From Effrenium voratum (taxonomy: Eukaryota > Sar > Dinophyceae > Suessiales > Symbiodiniaceae), in assembly GCA_963377175.1 (NCBI GenBank), contig CAUJNA010002990.1, forward strand, positions 695,682 through 759,681: a stretch of 64,000 bases of DNA, given 5' to 3'. Position numbers and translations under genes: made by a program. Shown piece by piece: positions 20,376-30,306 of this stretch. Numbering within the stretch: the stretch's first letter is position 1; the number at the start of each line of letters is the position of its first letter. Below the pieces are notes generated by a model. That model did not search any database and was not told where the DNA came from. It worked only from the letters and a program-made list of their open reading frames with translations.

Positions 20376-22145
20376 TCACAGGGCGCTCAAGTGGTTGAGA
20401 CGGTCCGCCCCCTCGAGGTCTTGGCAGGTCCAGAGCTTGAGGCGGCAAAAGCACAGCCCCATCACTCTGGCGAGGTCCGAGGACTCAAGGATGCGGGTGG
20501 AACTGGGGTCGTAGCGATAGCGCCGCATGTCGTAGAAGGGCGTGGCGGGTTGGTGGCGTTGTCGCTTCTGGCTGGGGAGCAGGTCGACTCGGAGTGGCTT
20601 GATGCGTCCCAGGTTGCGCTGGGCGACTTGCTCCAGCTTCTCTTGGGTCCAGAAGGTCCTGTGCATGTATGGCAGTTTCTGAGCCGTCTGCATGTTGTTC
20701 ATGATCATGTCGGCCAGATAGGCGCGGGGGTCCTTGGCTTGTCGCAGGTCGGATGCGATCTCGTTGATGTGGACCTTCATCTGTTGGATGAGCTTGCCGG
20801 TCGTGTCCTCCTCCCAGCGAAGAAGGTAGAGCATGTAGCGCCGGTCGTCGTCGCCGGTGATGGCCTCTGCCAATTGGTCTGTCTCGTGTGCTCCAGCGGT
20901 GGCGCGTACCACGAGGCACTTCTGGGCCGGCACGAAGCGTTCTGTGTCGTCTTGGCCAGCTGCGGTCAGGGCCTCCCCTCGGGATGCGGCTTTGGCGTCA
21001 CTGTAGGTTTTCCAGGGGTGGTATTGCTGGAGGCACTCGGGACAGAAGAACTGGCCGTGCTCGGTGATGTTGGCGGTGGCGCGCAGCCAATGTGACGAAT
21101 GTACCACCGCTTTGCACGACTGACGTCGGCAGATAAAGTGCTCGTCGGTGGACGGGAGGACGCGGGTGATGAAATCGGTGAGGTGTGTGGGATAGTCGTC
21201 AGAGTCCAAGAACTCAAGGAGGGTCCCGGTGCTGTTTGCGCGCAATGCCTCGGTGAGGTGCTGCCTCTCCCATTTGTGGAACATGAGGAATAGGTCTCGT
21301 CGGTCCTCGGGTGCCAGGTTGATGAGGTCGAGGCACATGGTTTCGGCGAGGAACTTGGAGTGGTCGCTGATGAGGCGGCGCAGGTGGTTGTTGGAGGTTC
21401 CGGGGTGGATCTCGCGCAAGGAGTCCATCATGTCCATGTGGGTGTTCGTGCGGATGGTGCCGACGGCCTTGTTGGTCATGTAGTCCAAGCGGCGTCGCCA
21501 TGCTCGTCGGCACAGCTTGCTGAACACCTCGAGGGTGAATGGCCGGCGGTTCTTCACGTCGAGGGCTGGTACCCTGATCCAGCGGCGGTTGACCTGGTCC
21601 CACCTGTGCACGGTGATGTAGGCGTCGTGAGCGTCGTCCGTCTCTGGCACCGCAATCTGTAAGGTCGGTGGGGCGATGGTATGGTCGCTGATCATGGCCG
21701 CGAGGTCGGGGTGCTCTGCGATGGTGTTGTACGGTGCGTGTTCTGCAATCAGGGAGTTCGGGTCGGCCAGGAGCTCCTCGAACTGGAACCACGGCACGCT
21801 GCTGGTGTCGCAGGTAGCGCACCCGTAGCACGCCCCGACCCACTTGTTTCGCCAGTCGGTTTCCTCTGAGAAGCAGAGGGGCATGATGTACTGGGATTGG
21901 TATGGGATCTGGCAGAACGAGCACTGCAGTGTGGCTGGTGTTGGATTCAGGTTGTGCCAGTCCAGCAGCAGGTAGCGTGTCCGTGTGTCCGGCTCGGTGT
22001 TGGTCGACTCCATGAAGAGGTCGATCGCGTCCGTGGTGGAGAGGCGGGGATTCTCGGTGCGGAAGGTCTGGAACCTCGAGAGGACGCCGGTGTTGTAGGA
22101 CCGCAGGAGGAGCTCGCAGACTGCGTCGGTCTCGCGAAGTGCCAT
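20376..22145 (-). CDS. ORF B, Cys-rich protein of unknown function
   Basis: A 589-residue protein I do not recognise. Two putative zinc sites are visible: C75-x2-C78 with C106-x2-C109-x2-C112, and later a CRRQSC...CPEC pattern followed by QQYH. It is otherwise mixed alpha/beta in character, with many His, Trp and Asp, and has no signal peptide or membrane segment. A second copy at 44001-46056 keeps the frame despite a 135-bp in-frame duplication, suggesting recent coding constraint. It lies between ORF A and the recombinase, all in one direction. It could be a nucleic-acid-binding cofactor of the element; that is a guess from the zinc sites. Confidence 0.6.
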   Translation of the reverse strand: MALRETDAVCELLLRSYNTGVLSRFQTFRTENPRLSTTDAIDLFMESTNTEPDTRTRYLLLDWHNLNPTPATLQCSFCQIPYQSQYIMPLCFSEETDWRNKWVGACYGCATCDTSSVPWFQFEELLADPNSLIAEHAPYNTIAEHPDLAAMISDHTIAPPTLQIAVPETDDAHDAYITVHRWDQVNRRWIRVPALDVKNRRPFTLEVFSKLCRRAWRRRLDYMTNKAVGTIRTNTHMDMMDSLREIHPGTSNNHLRRLISDHSKFLAETMCLDLINLAPEDRRDLFLMFHKWERQHLTEALRANSTGTLLEFLDSDDYPTHLTDFITRVLPSTDEHFICRRQSCKAVVHSSHWLRATANITEHGQFFCPECLQQYHPWKTYSDAKAASRGEALTAAGQDDTERFVPAQKCLVVRATAGAHETDQLAEAITGDDDRRYMLYLLRWEEDTTGKLIQQMKVHINEIASDLRQAKDPRAYLADMIMNNMQTAQKLPYMHRTFWTQEKLEQVAQRNLGRIKPLRVDLLPSQKRQRHQPATPFYDMRRYRYDPSSTRILESSDLARVMGLCFCRLKLWTCQDLEGADRLNHLSAL

Positions 22146-22897
22146 GTTGTGCGAAGGGGGTGCGATATCGGATACACAAAAGCCAGCCTGAAAATTCCTT
22201 CGGAATTGGAGGTGGCGCTTGCCGAACTCACGCAGGAGTCGGTAGTGTGCCGGGTGTGAGTCAAAGGGGGGGGGGTTGGTCGGGCCAGGGGGGTGTGTCT
22301 AGGTGACTCGGGTCCAAGGATGGCCCGTTGATGGGGGGGATCTGTACGACGCGCCACACCGGCACAAACGTCGTGTTAGATGACACGCCACACCGGCACA
22401 AATGTCATCCCGAGGGGTGGAGCTGTCCCGTAGGACCAACTCCCTGCGGTGTGAAGGTGACCGGGGTCGGCCAGTTTGTCATCAGGGATCCGACCCGAAG
22501 AAACCGAGGGTAATCCACAGGGGATCCGAAGTGGGGTGAAAGACCGGTCGGGTTCGGGGCAGGCGAGTGGGGATTGGTCACCGCAGTATGGGCCTCAGCA
22601 GTGGGTCGGTTTGTCAAGGGGTATCCTCTCGAATCAAACAGGGGGGACGAAGAGGGTCGACCCGGGCTCGAGGCTCTCAGCGCTTTTGCGCGGTCCGAAG
22701 ATGGATCTCTCTTCGGGAAAAGGGGCCTCAGGCGGTCGCCTAGGCATGGGTGTCACCTGTGCGGTATGAGGGTCATCGCCCTATTGCTGGCCCACCATCG
22801 CACGGGACATGGACTTGGTGGGTCAACTTAGGGTGGCGGGTTTGGAGACTCCTCGGTGCCGCCTGGTCAGTAGCGGGAGTCCTGGCTCTGCTCAGTC
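22146..22897. other. Intergenic region between ORF A and ORF B
   Basis: 752 bp without a credible gene, GC-rich, and nearly identical at 46057-46553. Its one clear structure is the pair of covarying hairpins at 22346-22408. The rest is G-rich, with short frames on both strands. Confidence 0.6.
22346..22408. repeat. Pair of tandem hairpins with compensatory stem changes
   Basis: Two 29-bp units, at 22346-22374 and 22380-22408. Each has a 6-bp stem around the same 17-nt loop (CGCCACACCGGCACAAA). Stem 1 is ACGACG/CGTCGT and stem 2 is ATGACA/TGTCAT. They differ at two positions, and both arms change together so that pairing is kept. The same pair is present at 46001-46063. Confidence 0.75.
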
Positions 22898-24364
22898 TTA
22901 GAGCTCCCGGTTGAAGCGCAGGTGTCCGTCGGGGCCGAGCAGGATGCCCTCGATGGTCGCCATGGTGCGTTGTTCGGGGGTCAGGAAATTGGAAATTGTC
23001 TCAATGATGGTCTCCCCGAAGGTGATTGCCATGTTGTCCACAAAAGGGTCTCGCCGGGAGGCGCGACAGAGCTGCCTCCCGAAGGTAAGCCAGGAACAGG
23101 TCAGTTGTTGTAGCATGTGCTGCCGGTTGGCGCTGTTGAGCAGCTGGAGTTGTTGGTGAACGTGTTGCTGGATAATCCAGCGCAGCAGGCTCCTGAGAGG
23201 TGTGACCTGCGTAGTTGGTTCCACGGGTACAAGAAAAAGGCCCCCGAAGTCATTGCCGTACACATTGGTGGGGGTGCGCGAGAAGATGCCGTAGTTGGTC
23301 AGGTGCCATTGCAAGCCGATGTGGTCGAGGACGGAGGGGAATTCCGGTAGCAGTTCCGGATTGATCAGGAAGGTGGCATCTTCGTGTACCCGCGCGCGGA
23401 TGTGTCCGGCCCGCTGGGTTGACAGCAGGCCTTGTGTGCTGTCGTCACGGTCGATGCCTGGCGGCTGGAGCCACTGGACTAAGTCGTGATGTTGGTTGGA
23501 TGGTGTGGGGGGTGCCGCCTTGGATGGTGTGGTGGGTTGCGGGCGTGGTGAAGGCATGTGGTGCGGGACGGGCCCGGTCGATGTGGTGGTCGCCTCCGGG
23601 AATCGGGCCTGTCTGGGAGTGTCGCGAGCCGTGGGTGTCGCGAAGTTGACGGTCCGCGGTGGTGTCATAGCTCGGGAGTATCCCGGTTGTGTGGAGCGGC
23701 CTCGCTGCTGTCGGGGGGTGTTGTTCCGTTGGCGAGACGGGTTCAATGTGCTTGGCGGGCCACGTGGTACCGCGTATGGCATCTGGTAGGTGCACGGATC
23801 GGGGTACCGAACGTTCATGTGGTGAATGGGCGTGTTCCACTCGCCGTGAAGGTGGTCGCGGAGGATTTCAAAGGCCTCCCGCCTGGACACGAAGCGCCAT
23901 TCACGGTGGGCTGTGTCATAGTGGATGCCCACGCCGGTGTTGGGTCTGGCATGGTGCACGAAGCGCAGCCAGGCAAGAAGGTCACCATGCAGGACTGAGT
24001 CGCTGTGAACATGGCGGCATTCGGCACCACTGTCGCAAAAGCCTTCTGGATGCCGGGCCTGTTGTCGAAGATGTCGGTAACAGATGTGGTCTCGCGGCAT
24101 CCAACGCGCATCAACGAACTCCGGATGCAAAAAGGCGCACTGGTGGGCAGAGGCAGGTGCACGTCCCCTGCAGCCGGAATGGTTGATGAACTGGTTGCAG
24201 ACCTGATTGCCCTGCAAGATGTTGCCCGGACCGACCGCCTCGGGCAGGATCGAAAGATGGTCTTGAAGGGCCCGGTACAGTCGTTCATAATCCGGGTCGA
24301 GCTCGGTCATTTCCATGAGCTGGTACTCCTCCACGATGGATGCGAAATTCGCTGGAGCAGTCAT
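22898..24364 (-). CDS. ORF A, CCCH zinc-finger protein of YR element
   Basis: A 488-residue protein and the first gene of the element. Near residues 55-130 it has two CCCH-like clusters: C-x7-C-x10-C-x3-H (CNQFINHSGC...CAFLH) and C-x14-C-x5-C-x3-H (ending CRHVH). A Pro/Thr/Arg-rich disordered middle and a helical C-terminal third follow. CCCH fingers commonly bind RNA, so it may bind element RNA as a second Gag-like protein; this is inference. The ATG at 24364 is preferred because it follows repeat A1 by only about 30 bp and is conserved at 48019 in the second copy. The true family is unknown to me. Confidence 0.6.
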   Translation of the reverse strand: MTAPANFASIVEEYQLMEMTELDPDYERLYRALQDHLSILPEAVGPGNILQGNQVCNQFINHSGCRGRAPASAHQCAFLHPEFVDARWMPRDHICYRHLRQQARHPEGFCDSGAECRHVHSDSVLHGDLLAWLRFVHHARPNTGVGIHYDTAHREWRFVSRREAFEILRDHLHGEWNTPIHHMNVRYPDPCTYQMPYAVPRGPPSTLNPSRQRNNTPRQQRGRSTQPGYSRAMTPPRTVNFATPTARDTPRQARFPEATTTSTGPVPHHMPSPRPQPTTPSKAAPPTPSNQHHDLVQWLQPPGIDRDDSTQGLLSTQRAGHIRARVHEDATFLINPELLPEFPSVLDHIGLQWHLTNYGIFSRTPTNVYGNDFGGLFLVPVEPTTQVTPLRSLLRWIIQQHVHQQLQLLNSANRQHMLQQLTCSWLTFGRQLCRASRRDPFVDNMAITFGETIIETISNFLTPEQRTMATIEGILLGPDGHLRFNREL

Positions 24365-24393
24365 GGCGGTCGAGCAGGCAGGGCAGGTAGGTC

Positions 24394-24545
24394 GGAAAGA
24401 AAAATTTGGCTAATTCGCCAAAATGGCGAACGGAGCATGAATCAAGCAGTGTCATCCTGCAGGCACTCAAGGTTCGAATCTGAGTGTGATTCAAATGCCT
24501 TCCGCTATCGGTTGTTACTTTTAACACAAGTGTTAACCGCAACAA
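24394..24545 (-). repeat. YR element repeat A1 (5' terminus)
   Basis: About 152 bp, matching A2. Its outer end, ...TTAACAC-AA-GTGTTAA-CCG, runs into the CAACAA core (24540-24545) and then LTR sequence. It contains TTCGCCA-AAA-TGGCGAA (24414-24430), whose complement includes GCCATTTTGGC. Confidence 0.9.
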
Positions 24546-24597
24546 GGACCTCAGAACAGCTACCCAATTTCGGCACGGGGCCTAGAGGGTTTTAACA
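24540..24597 (-). mobile_element. Copia 3' LTR, proximal 58 bp (copy 1)
   Basis: On the minus strand it starts TGTTAAAACC and matches 31585-31642 exactly through the TTGTTG core, after which the YR element begins. It is preceded by purine-rich AAATGGGGGA (24598-24607), a plausible polypurine tract. The rest of this LTR is at 12567-12863. Confidence 0.92.
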
Positions 24598-25222
24598 TCC
24601 CCCATTTGGGTCGCATTGTTCATCATGCGGTCCAAACACCACAAAACGTTCCACTGGCCACGGCTTCAACTACGAAATCGCGTCGTGCATTCTTTTACTT
24701 GCTATCACTACACCGTTCATTCGCTGTGAAACATGCCGGGTTCGATTGTACGAAAAGTGAAACATTCATCCTCCAATCGAAGCACACATCCATATGCAGG
24801 AGTATATAATACACAATCGTCACGTCATTTTACCACCAATGAACAATCCAGCTGCCGCATTTGCGCATCGCGCAGCTGTCATCCATAAATGGGTTGGCCG
24901 AAAAAGTCCACCAGAGGCGCCTGCTCGCAATCGGTCTGCATATTTCCGGCAAAGAAACATCGGTGAGTAATCAATGCAAATTATAGCCATTCCAGATACC
25001 ATGGACAATGCATAAATAATGAAAAGATATCATCTATAAGGTAATAGTTCCATCCATGAATATCCAGAGCGTCATAGTCATCGGAATATGTAACCATGTA
25101 CACACCCAATCATCTTGGACACATGAATATAAATCATGACATAAGTCGTTCCACCGAAACAGTGTCGATGTGACGCAAGTAACAGATGGGGACTGACCCA
25201 CATCGTACCGCAATCAGCATCT
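24598..25222 (-). other. 3' UTR of copy 1 copia
   Basis: About 625 bp between the stop of the Tpt1-like frame and the 3' LTR, AT-richer than the coding part and conserved at 48258-48882. It contains the recurring 11-mer (sense GGGTCAGTCCC) at 25189-25199 and ends in a polypurine tract. No gene is seen. Confidence 0.7.
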
Positions 25223-27970
25223 TCACGAAGCATACCTGTCCCCAATGGACAGCCTATGGGTACGTCGGCGGAACTCCTCGTCCAAGTTCTTCTGGGCTTC
25301 TCGTGCCCGGACACACTTCTTGTTGTAGTCCTCTGGCAACCAGTGCCCTTTCCGAAGGCACCAATCCAGCAGGGGTGTGTCGCATTTGTTCGGGTCGATG
25401 GCCGAGATGATGGCGCTCACGTTGACCGTGTAACCATTCTTGCCAAGGTTTAGGCCATCCCTCACGAATGATATATACTTACAGTTGAAAGCTAGTGCAA
25501 AACATCTGAAAATAATATCACCCACCGGGTGCACTCGGTCCTTGACCAGGAGCTTCATTTCTTCCTTGGTGACATCGAGGATTCTCGCTGCAATCCACAG
25601 CTTGTAGAATGTGTAAAGTCCCTCGCATTTGCACACCATCATACGAATATATTCGTCACGCTCCTCAACCGATCGGAAGGCTCTTGTCCGAACATTCTCC
25701 GATTGAGAAATCTTCGTTATTGTTGATGGCAAAAGTATACCTTCCTGATCATGCTCGGTGATGTTGGGGTACCTCTTGAAGTCATTGTGATAAGGGCAGC
25801 CCGGCCTCCCTTCGAGTCCGGCATTCATCGTTCTCTCCTCACCACCTTCAAACATCCCCCACATCTTGGACAGCTGGAGTGCGATAAATCCTGCCATGTA
25901 CTGAGCCTCACGCGGCTCGTCAAGGCAGATCGCCATCCGTTGGGAACTTATAATGTCCCGTGACGCCAGATCGGTGTCGCGGTAATGCCAACCGCTGTCT
26001 TCTTCTTCTGACGCATAGCCGGATGTATATCCTTGCGTGTCCATGTCGTCATCTTCTCCCGGAACTTCCTCCGCTTCGTCTTCATCCTCCTGTGCTGCCG
26101 CATCGTGGTTAGCTTCTTCCTGTGCACGCCTGGCATCTCCAGAGACGTTGGGGTTTTGGTTGTCCTCCTCGTCATCGGATTTGATGTGAATGTAGTATCT
26201 TCCGATGGAGATCAGTTGTGCCTCGCACTCCAGGCATAAGCAGAAGCAGGTGGGGATCGCGGTCGCACATGATGGACATATCCGGCACCTCAGTCCTTCC
26301 CATGTCTCATCATTCAGGATGACGACTTTGCTGATTTCGTCCCGGACCTCGTTGACCTGTGCATTGAACTCTTCCATCTTGTTGTTTCGATAGAGTTCGC
26401 AGGCACGATTAACCATGTCAACGATGTAGTGCAGATTATCGGCACCTGTCTCAGTCTCCGGCATCCTCTCGCTGATCTTTGCGACGTTCTGGAGGAACAT
26501 CGCAGCCGACTCTTGGGAAGAGTTGACAAAGCCAGGGCAGATCTCGTTCTCCACACACTTCGAGTACGCCCTCTTGATGTCAGCGTACTCCAGGCGCTTC
26601 CCTCCATTGCTTTTGCCAATCCAAATGGACTTGACCTCATAGAACGGGATCACGTCAAAGACCATGAAAGTCCCATTAGCCGCGACTCCAGCCCCATACC
26701 GCGCGAGGGTTGCACTGGGAATGTAGATGATCGCAATCGGATCCCCTCTCCTCACGTTCCGTAGCGTTGTCTTCGTCGCCACGTTCATCTCATCCCATGG
26801 AGCAAACGCCCCGAAGTGCAGTGCTAGCCTGTTGCCGCCATCGATTCCGCCGGGGACTAACCCACAGCGTACGATGCTTGGCAGGTTTTCCACATACGTC
26901 ACATGGAATGCTCCTCCGAGAGAATCACCCATTCTTGCGGAATACCTATTCGCCAGTGCGGATGAGCTCATGAATCCAAAATCACTGTGACCGGTTGTGA
27001 CTCGGATGCACCAAGGTCTGTACCATCCATCGCATCTGTTGAACATCCTGTCGATGTCGTCCCGATCCACGCCAGCCTTGGTCATTTCCTCCCTGGCTGC
27101 CCTCGTGTCGTTCGGGTTCATGATGCTCGGAAACCTTGCTGCCAAAACCTGGAATCTCGATTTTCTGCTTCCGGATTCCTGCCACTTGATCACCTCCATG
27201 ATGCCCATGTATCGTTTCGCTCTCGTGGTGTATGGTGGGAATATGTCGTTGTTCCGGTCGTCAATGACAGCATCAATGTCGACCCATCCACCCTCGTCGC
27301 ACCTGAAAGCACTTCCTCGGCAATTGCCGATCTTGTGTCGAAGGACTCTGCATAGGTCGTGAGATAGCTGGTTTGCTTGGTCCCTTGTAGTAAATACCGA
27401 GCGATCATCACCAAACCTGCATAGTGGAGCACCGTCGAAAGGAGCAATGCAGAAGTTGACACTCTTGCCAAGTTGCATCACGTCCACTTGCTCAAGGATT
27501 GCACCTTTGGGAAAGTATTTGGGGTCAACGATGGACGCATACGCCCATGGCAAGTGCACATCACTCACATCGCCATACTTCGGGATGTAGCACGGGATGG
27601 TGTCGCATCCCATCTCAAGCGTCTTCTTGAATGTCCTGCTGTCCCCGCACGGGTTGTAGGTGAGGTCGACGCCACCACATTGTAGCTCTCCTCCCTCAGC
27701 CGTGTCAGCCATCTCCACCAAATTAATAGTGTAGCTGTACATCTCAATTGTTTCTTTCCCTGCTTGTCCCCCTTTCTTTCTTTCCTTGGACGTTGATGAG
27801 GACGGTTCCTCCGTATCCCCCATGTCTTCATCAGATGAAACAGGGTCACTGCTGAGTAGCTCACGGAGCACCTTCATCGCCTTCTCATTTCCAGCAGCCT
27901 CCTCAATGTCCTTGCAGTCGCCGTCGTGGGCCAGGTTCGCGCACTTCTTACAGATCCCCATATCTCCCAT
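25223..27970 (-). CDS. Tpt1/KptA-like RNA 2'-phosphotransferase domain protein (copia accessory, copy 1)
   Basis: A 915-residue frame and the C-terminal part of the giant polyprotein. Residues about 200-450 match the Tpt1/KptA fold by motif: LSHDLCRVLRH (Arg211-His212) with DEGGWVDID, then IRVTTGHS (Arg323, His328), HVTYVENLPSIVRCGLVPGG, and VRRGDPIAIIYI (Arg407/408) leading to FMVFDVIPF. These cover the R-H-R-R residues essential in yeast Tpt1, which moves an RNA 2'-phosphate to NAD+. Flanking parts are an N-terminal Cys pair (CKKC), a Cys-rich zinc-like cluster after the domain (CRICPSC...CLEC), a strongly acidic linker, and an unrecognised C-terminal domain. Possible roles are RNA end repair or ADP-ribosylation during the element's life cycle; this is inference. 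A 1-bp indel separates it from the upstream frame. Confidence 0.78.
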   Translation of the reverse strand: MGDMGICKKCANLAHDGDCKDIEEAAGNEKAMKVLRELLSSDPVSSDEDMGDTEEPSSSTSKERKKGGQAGKETIEMYSYTINLVEMADTAEGGELQCGGVDLTYNPCGDSRTFKKTLEMGCDTIPCYIPKYGDVSDVHLPWAYASIVDPKYFPKGAILEQVDVMQLGKSVNFCIAPFDGAPLCRFGDDRSVFTTRDQANQLSHDLCRVLRHKIGNCRGSAFRCDEGGWVDIDAVIDDRNNDIFPPYTTRAKRYMGIMEVIKWQESGSRKSRFQVLAARFPSIMNPNDTRAAREEMTKAGVDRDDIDRMFNRCDGWYRPWCIRVTTGHSDFGFMSSSALANRYSARMGDSLGGAFHVTYVENLPSIVRCGLVPGGIDGGNRLALHFGAFAPWDEMNVATKTTLRNVRRGDPIAIIYIPSATLARYGAGVAANGTFMVFDVIPFYEVKSIWIGKSNGGKRLEYADIKRAYSKCVENEICPGFVNSSQESAAMFLQNVAKISERMPETETGADNLHYIVDMVNRACELYRNNKMEEFNAQVNEVRDEISKVVILNDETWEGLRCRICPSCATAIPTCFCLCLECEAQLISIGRYYIHIKSDDEEDNQNPNVSGDARRAQEEANHDAAAQEDEDEAEEVPGEDDDMDTQGYTSGYASEEEDSGWHYRDTDLASRDIISSQRMAICLDEPREAQYMAGFIALQLSKMWGMFEGGEERTMNAGLEGRPGCPYHNDFKRYPNITEHDQEGILLPSTITKISQSENVRTRAFRSVEERDEYIRMMVCKCEGLYTFYKLWIAARILDVTKEEMKLLVKDRVHPVGDIIFRCFALAFNCKYISFVRDGLNLGKNGYTVNVSAIISAIDPNKCDTPLLDWCLRKGHWLPEDYNKKCVRAREAQKNLDEEFRRRTHRLSIGDRYAS

Positions 27971-28503
27971 GCACTCTCCATTGACTCCAGGAATCCTAGT
28001 GCCGCTCTCCGCCCGTCGATCACTCGCTGCTTCTTGTCTTCCTTCTCAGCATTGGTTTGAGAACTTCGACTCGGGTCTGGTGCTTGACCAAGACCCTCAT
28101 CTTCGCCCTCCGTGGCCTTTCTCTTGGAACCTTGTGCAGAGGGCTCGGTGATCAGGGATCGTGGATGTCTGGGCTTGACCTTGTTCATGATGTCAAGCAC
28201 CTCCTTCGTGGGCACGCCGAGCTGTGCGGACGGTCTGTTCCGCTTTCTGTTCTGGCCCGTCGTGTGGGTCACGTTCCCAGCGAGGTGTCGCACTATTGAC
28301 TGCTCGAACTCCCTCTTGATCTTCCATGCATCCTTCCACAGTGGCAGTTCGTGCTGGAAGTACGACATCACCTCAAAGAATCCCAACACCATCTCGACGA
28401 CGTCTCCCAAGGATTCCTCGTTCGTGGTTTGTCCCAGGAGTTCATACAATCGTTCCTTGGTCGAGCACACTCTTGATCCAGGACGAATATGCCACATTGC
28501 CAA
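27874..28503 (-). pseudogene. Copia accessory region fragment (copy 1)
   Basis: A 209-residue fragment continuous in copy 3 with both neighbours. It includes a basic, Ser/Lys-rich disordered linker (KRKATEGEDEGLG...) before the Tpt1-like part. Relative to copy 3 there is a 1-bp insertion near 28448 and a 1-bp deletion near 27975. No domain is recognised. Confidence 0.65.
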
Positions 28504-29443
28504 GATCCTTGCCTATCAAGAAGATGGACATCCTCTCCTCGACTCCCTCGGAATTCTTGCACACGATCACATCCCGGGATGCGCACAATTGCTTCCCGTG
28601 ACCGTTGTTGTAGAACTGCGCTGCTTGATCCACAGTCATGCTCACGAATCCCACGTGAGAAAGCTCCTTCTTCAGCCTTGAATACACGAGCTCCCGTATG
28701 ATCGTGATCATGGCCTGTATGTTGTTGACGTCCACCATGAGGTTTTGAAGGTCGGGGATTGCCACCACGCATTCCGCGAAGAGGCGCGTGTACATTTTCT
28801 TCCCCTCGATAGACATTGCAATACCGTTCGTGTCCGCGTTCCAGTTCGCGCAACAGTTCACGCAAGAAGAGGGATTGTACTTCGAATTCGGTCCGAGCAC
28901 CTTCGACTTGCTCATCTGCATCTCTTTAGCGCAAAGTTCGCAGATAAACTTGCTGAGCTCCGTGACCGTATACCATCGAAGACGTGGATCACCGACATCG
29001 GCTTTCCCAAAAGCATCCTGCTCGCCGTGTCCTTCATCTTGCTGCTCTTGTTTCCTCTTCGATTGTGCAGTGAAGGTCGGCTTGTACTCGAACTTCACCT
29101 TCGATTCCTCCATGTTCTTCGGGACGTTGAACCGAAGGTCGGGCTCGTTTAAGCACGTCTCCTCCAGCTCACGCACAAACGCGTTGCTTGGTGCGACCGC
29201 ATCGATGGATTTCTCAATCAGCAGTCGCTTCAAGAGGAAATGTTGCAAGTTCGAGCTCCCAGGGATCTTGTAGTTCTTTCCTGTGAGCGCATGGATCACG
29301 CGCCACAGGCGATCGTTCTCGGTCACCAGCGCGCCTGCCGCCTTGCAGATCTCGCTAACCTTATTGGCGATCGTCCCAAGTCCCCTCTTCCACCATGGAA
29401 AGCAACATCGCGATTCACGCACACCACGACCAGGCCCTTGCAT
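28442..29443 (-). pseudogene. Copia accessory region fragment with Cys clusters (copy 1)
   Basis: 333 residues, of which the first about 20 are out of frame (1-bp deletion near 29385). The conserved part has a charged linker and then CELCAKE...CVNCC, a likely zinc-binding site, followed by a mixed alpha/beta stretch with no assignable fold. Copy 3 (48883-52965) joins this to the Tpt1-like domain in one frame. Confidence 0.65.
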
Positions 29444-30306
29444 GTGTTGACGAGGTCAGATATCGCCTTCTGTAGGGAGTCGATGATGGGGTTGGCGGTC
29501 ACCTGCCATCCGCATCCTCTCATGCACACCCAATCATATAGCGACATCCAAATGTGCACCGACATTGGTGAGTCATCCATGTCTCGCCTCCGCCGTTCAG
29601 CGATGAGCTTATCCAGCTTCTGCAATCGGGAGATGATATTCAACGTGTCGTTGGGTGAGGAGACTTGCTCACTCGACCCATAGTATGATCTCTCCTCGAT
29701 ATTTGTCCATCCCTGTTCGTTGACCATCATCTGGAAGGTCTTCGTGCTCCCTTTCGAGTTGACGGCCCTCAGGGGCCAATCCAGGACCAAGAAGCTCTTC
29801 TTGTGGATCATCATGTCGCGAATCGTCGCCTCGCCAATGGGGCTCCTCTTCTGCCTATTGATAATCCGGTTCAACTGTCCAGGTGCGTTGTCCGGGTTCT
29901 TCTCCGCCTGAATCAACGCGTTGATGGCTTTGGCGCCCGGAAGGCGTCCAGTAATCAAGCATCCTGTTTGGGCACACAAGAAAGCATACAGCTGTAGCCA
30001 TGCCGCATTTCCCTTCCCAACATAGGAAAGAATGATCTTCTCCGCGCTGGTCTTCTCCTCGAAGTGCAATAGCGAAGAGGTCAGGCATCTCAGCATACAC
30101 TCCCAATATGTTGCGTTCTTGCCTTCTGCAAGACACGGCCCAAATACAGTTTGTATGATTGGGTACCCCGTATTGTTGTCTATGTTGAATTTCACATTGA
30201 CAGTCGCGCCGCCCAAAGTGGTACCCCCTTCGAATGAAGTGTAGGTATCGTGTCCAGCAGTTGGGTTGATAATTACCCATCTGTCGTCGTCACCGCCAGA
30301 GTTCAT
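29323..30306 (-). pseudogene. Copia accessory region fragment, NSGGDDDRW module (copy 1)
   Basis: 327 residues beginning at a Met that is internal in copies 2 and 3. Mostly alpha-helical, with no recognised domain. The 11-mer GGGTCAGTCCC lies just upstream at 30389-30399 (+ strand complement), in the linker before this module. The last about 15 residues are frameshifted. Confidence 0.65.

Larger units (their letters stand above)
12858..24545 (-). mobile_element. Tyrosine-recombinase (DIRS/Ngaro-like) retrotransposon, complete
   Basis: An element of about 11.7 kb carrying, in minus-strand order, terminal repeat A1, ORF A, ORF B, tyrosine recombinase, Gag, methyltransferase-RT-RNase H, then repeats B1, A2 and B2. 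It has no LTRs, no DDE integrase and no target-site duplication. Split direct repeats of the form A1...B1A2B2 plus a tyrosine recombinase are known hallmarks of Ngaro/PAT-type YR retrotransposons. Placing the recombinase before Gag/RT and fusing a cytosine methyltransferase in front of RT are not the arrangements I know for DIRS, Ngaro or PAT. The element interrupts a copia LTR at TTGTTG. All five large frames are open, so it may be recent or active. Confidence 0.87.

Noticed and set aside
20181..21095. Plus-strand 304-codon frame within ORF B
   Set aside because: Antisense shadow: the minus-strand ORF B is longer, conserved in the second copy and has zinc-type motifs.
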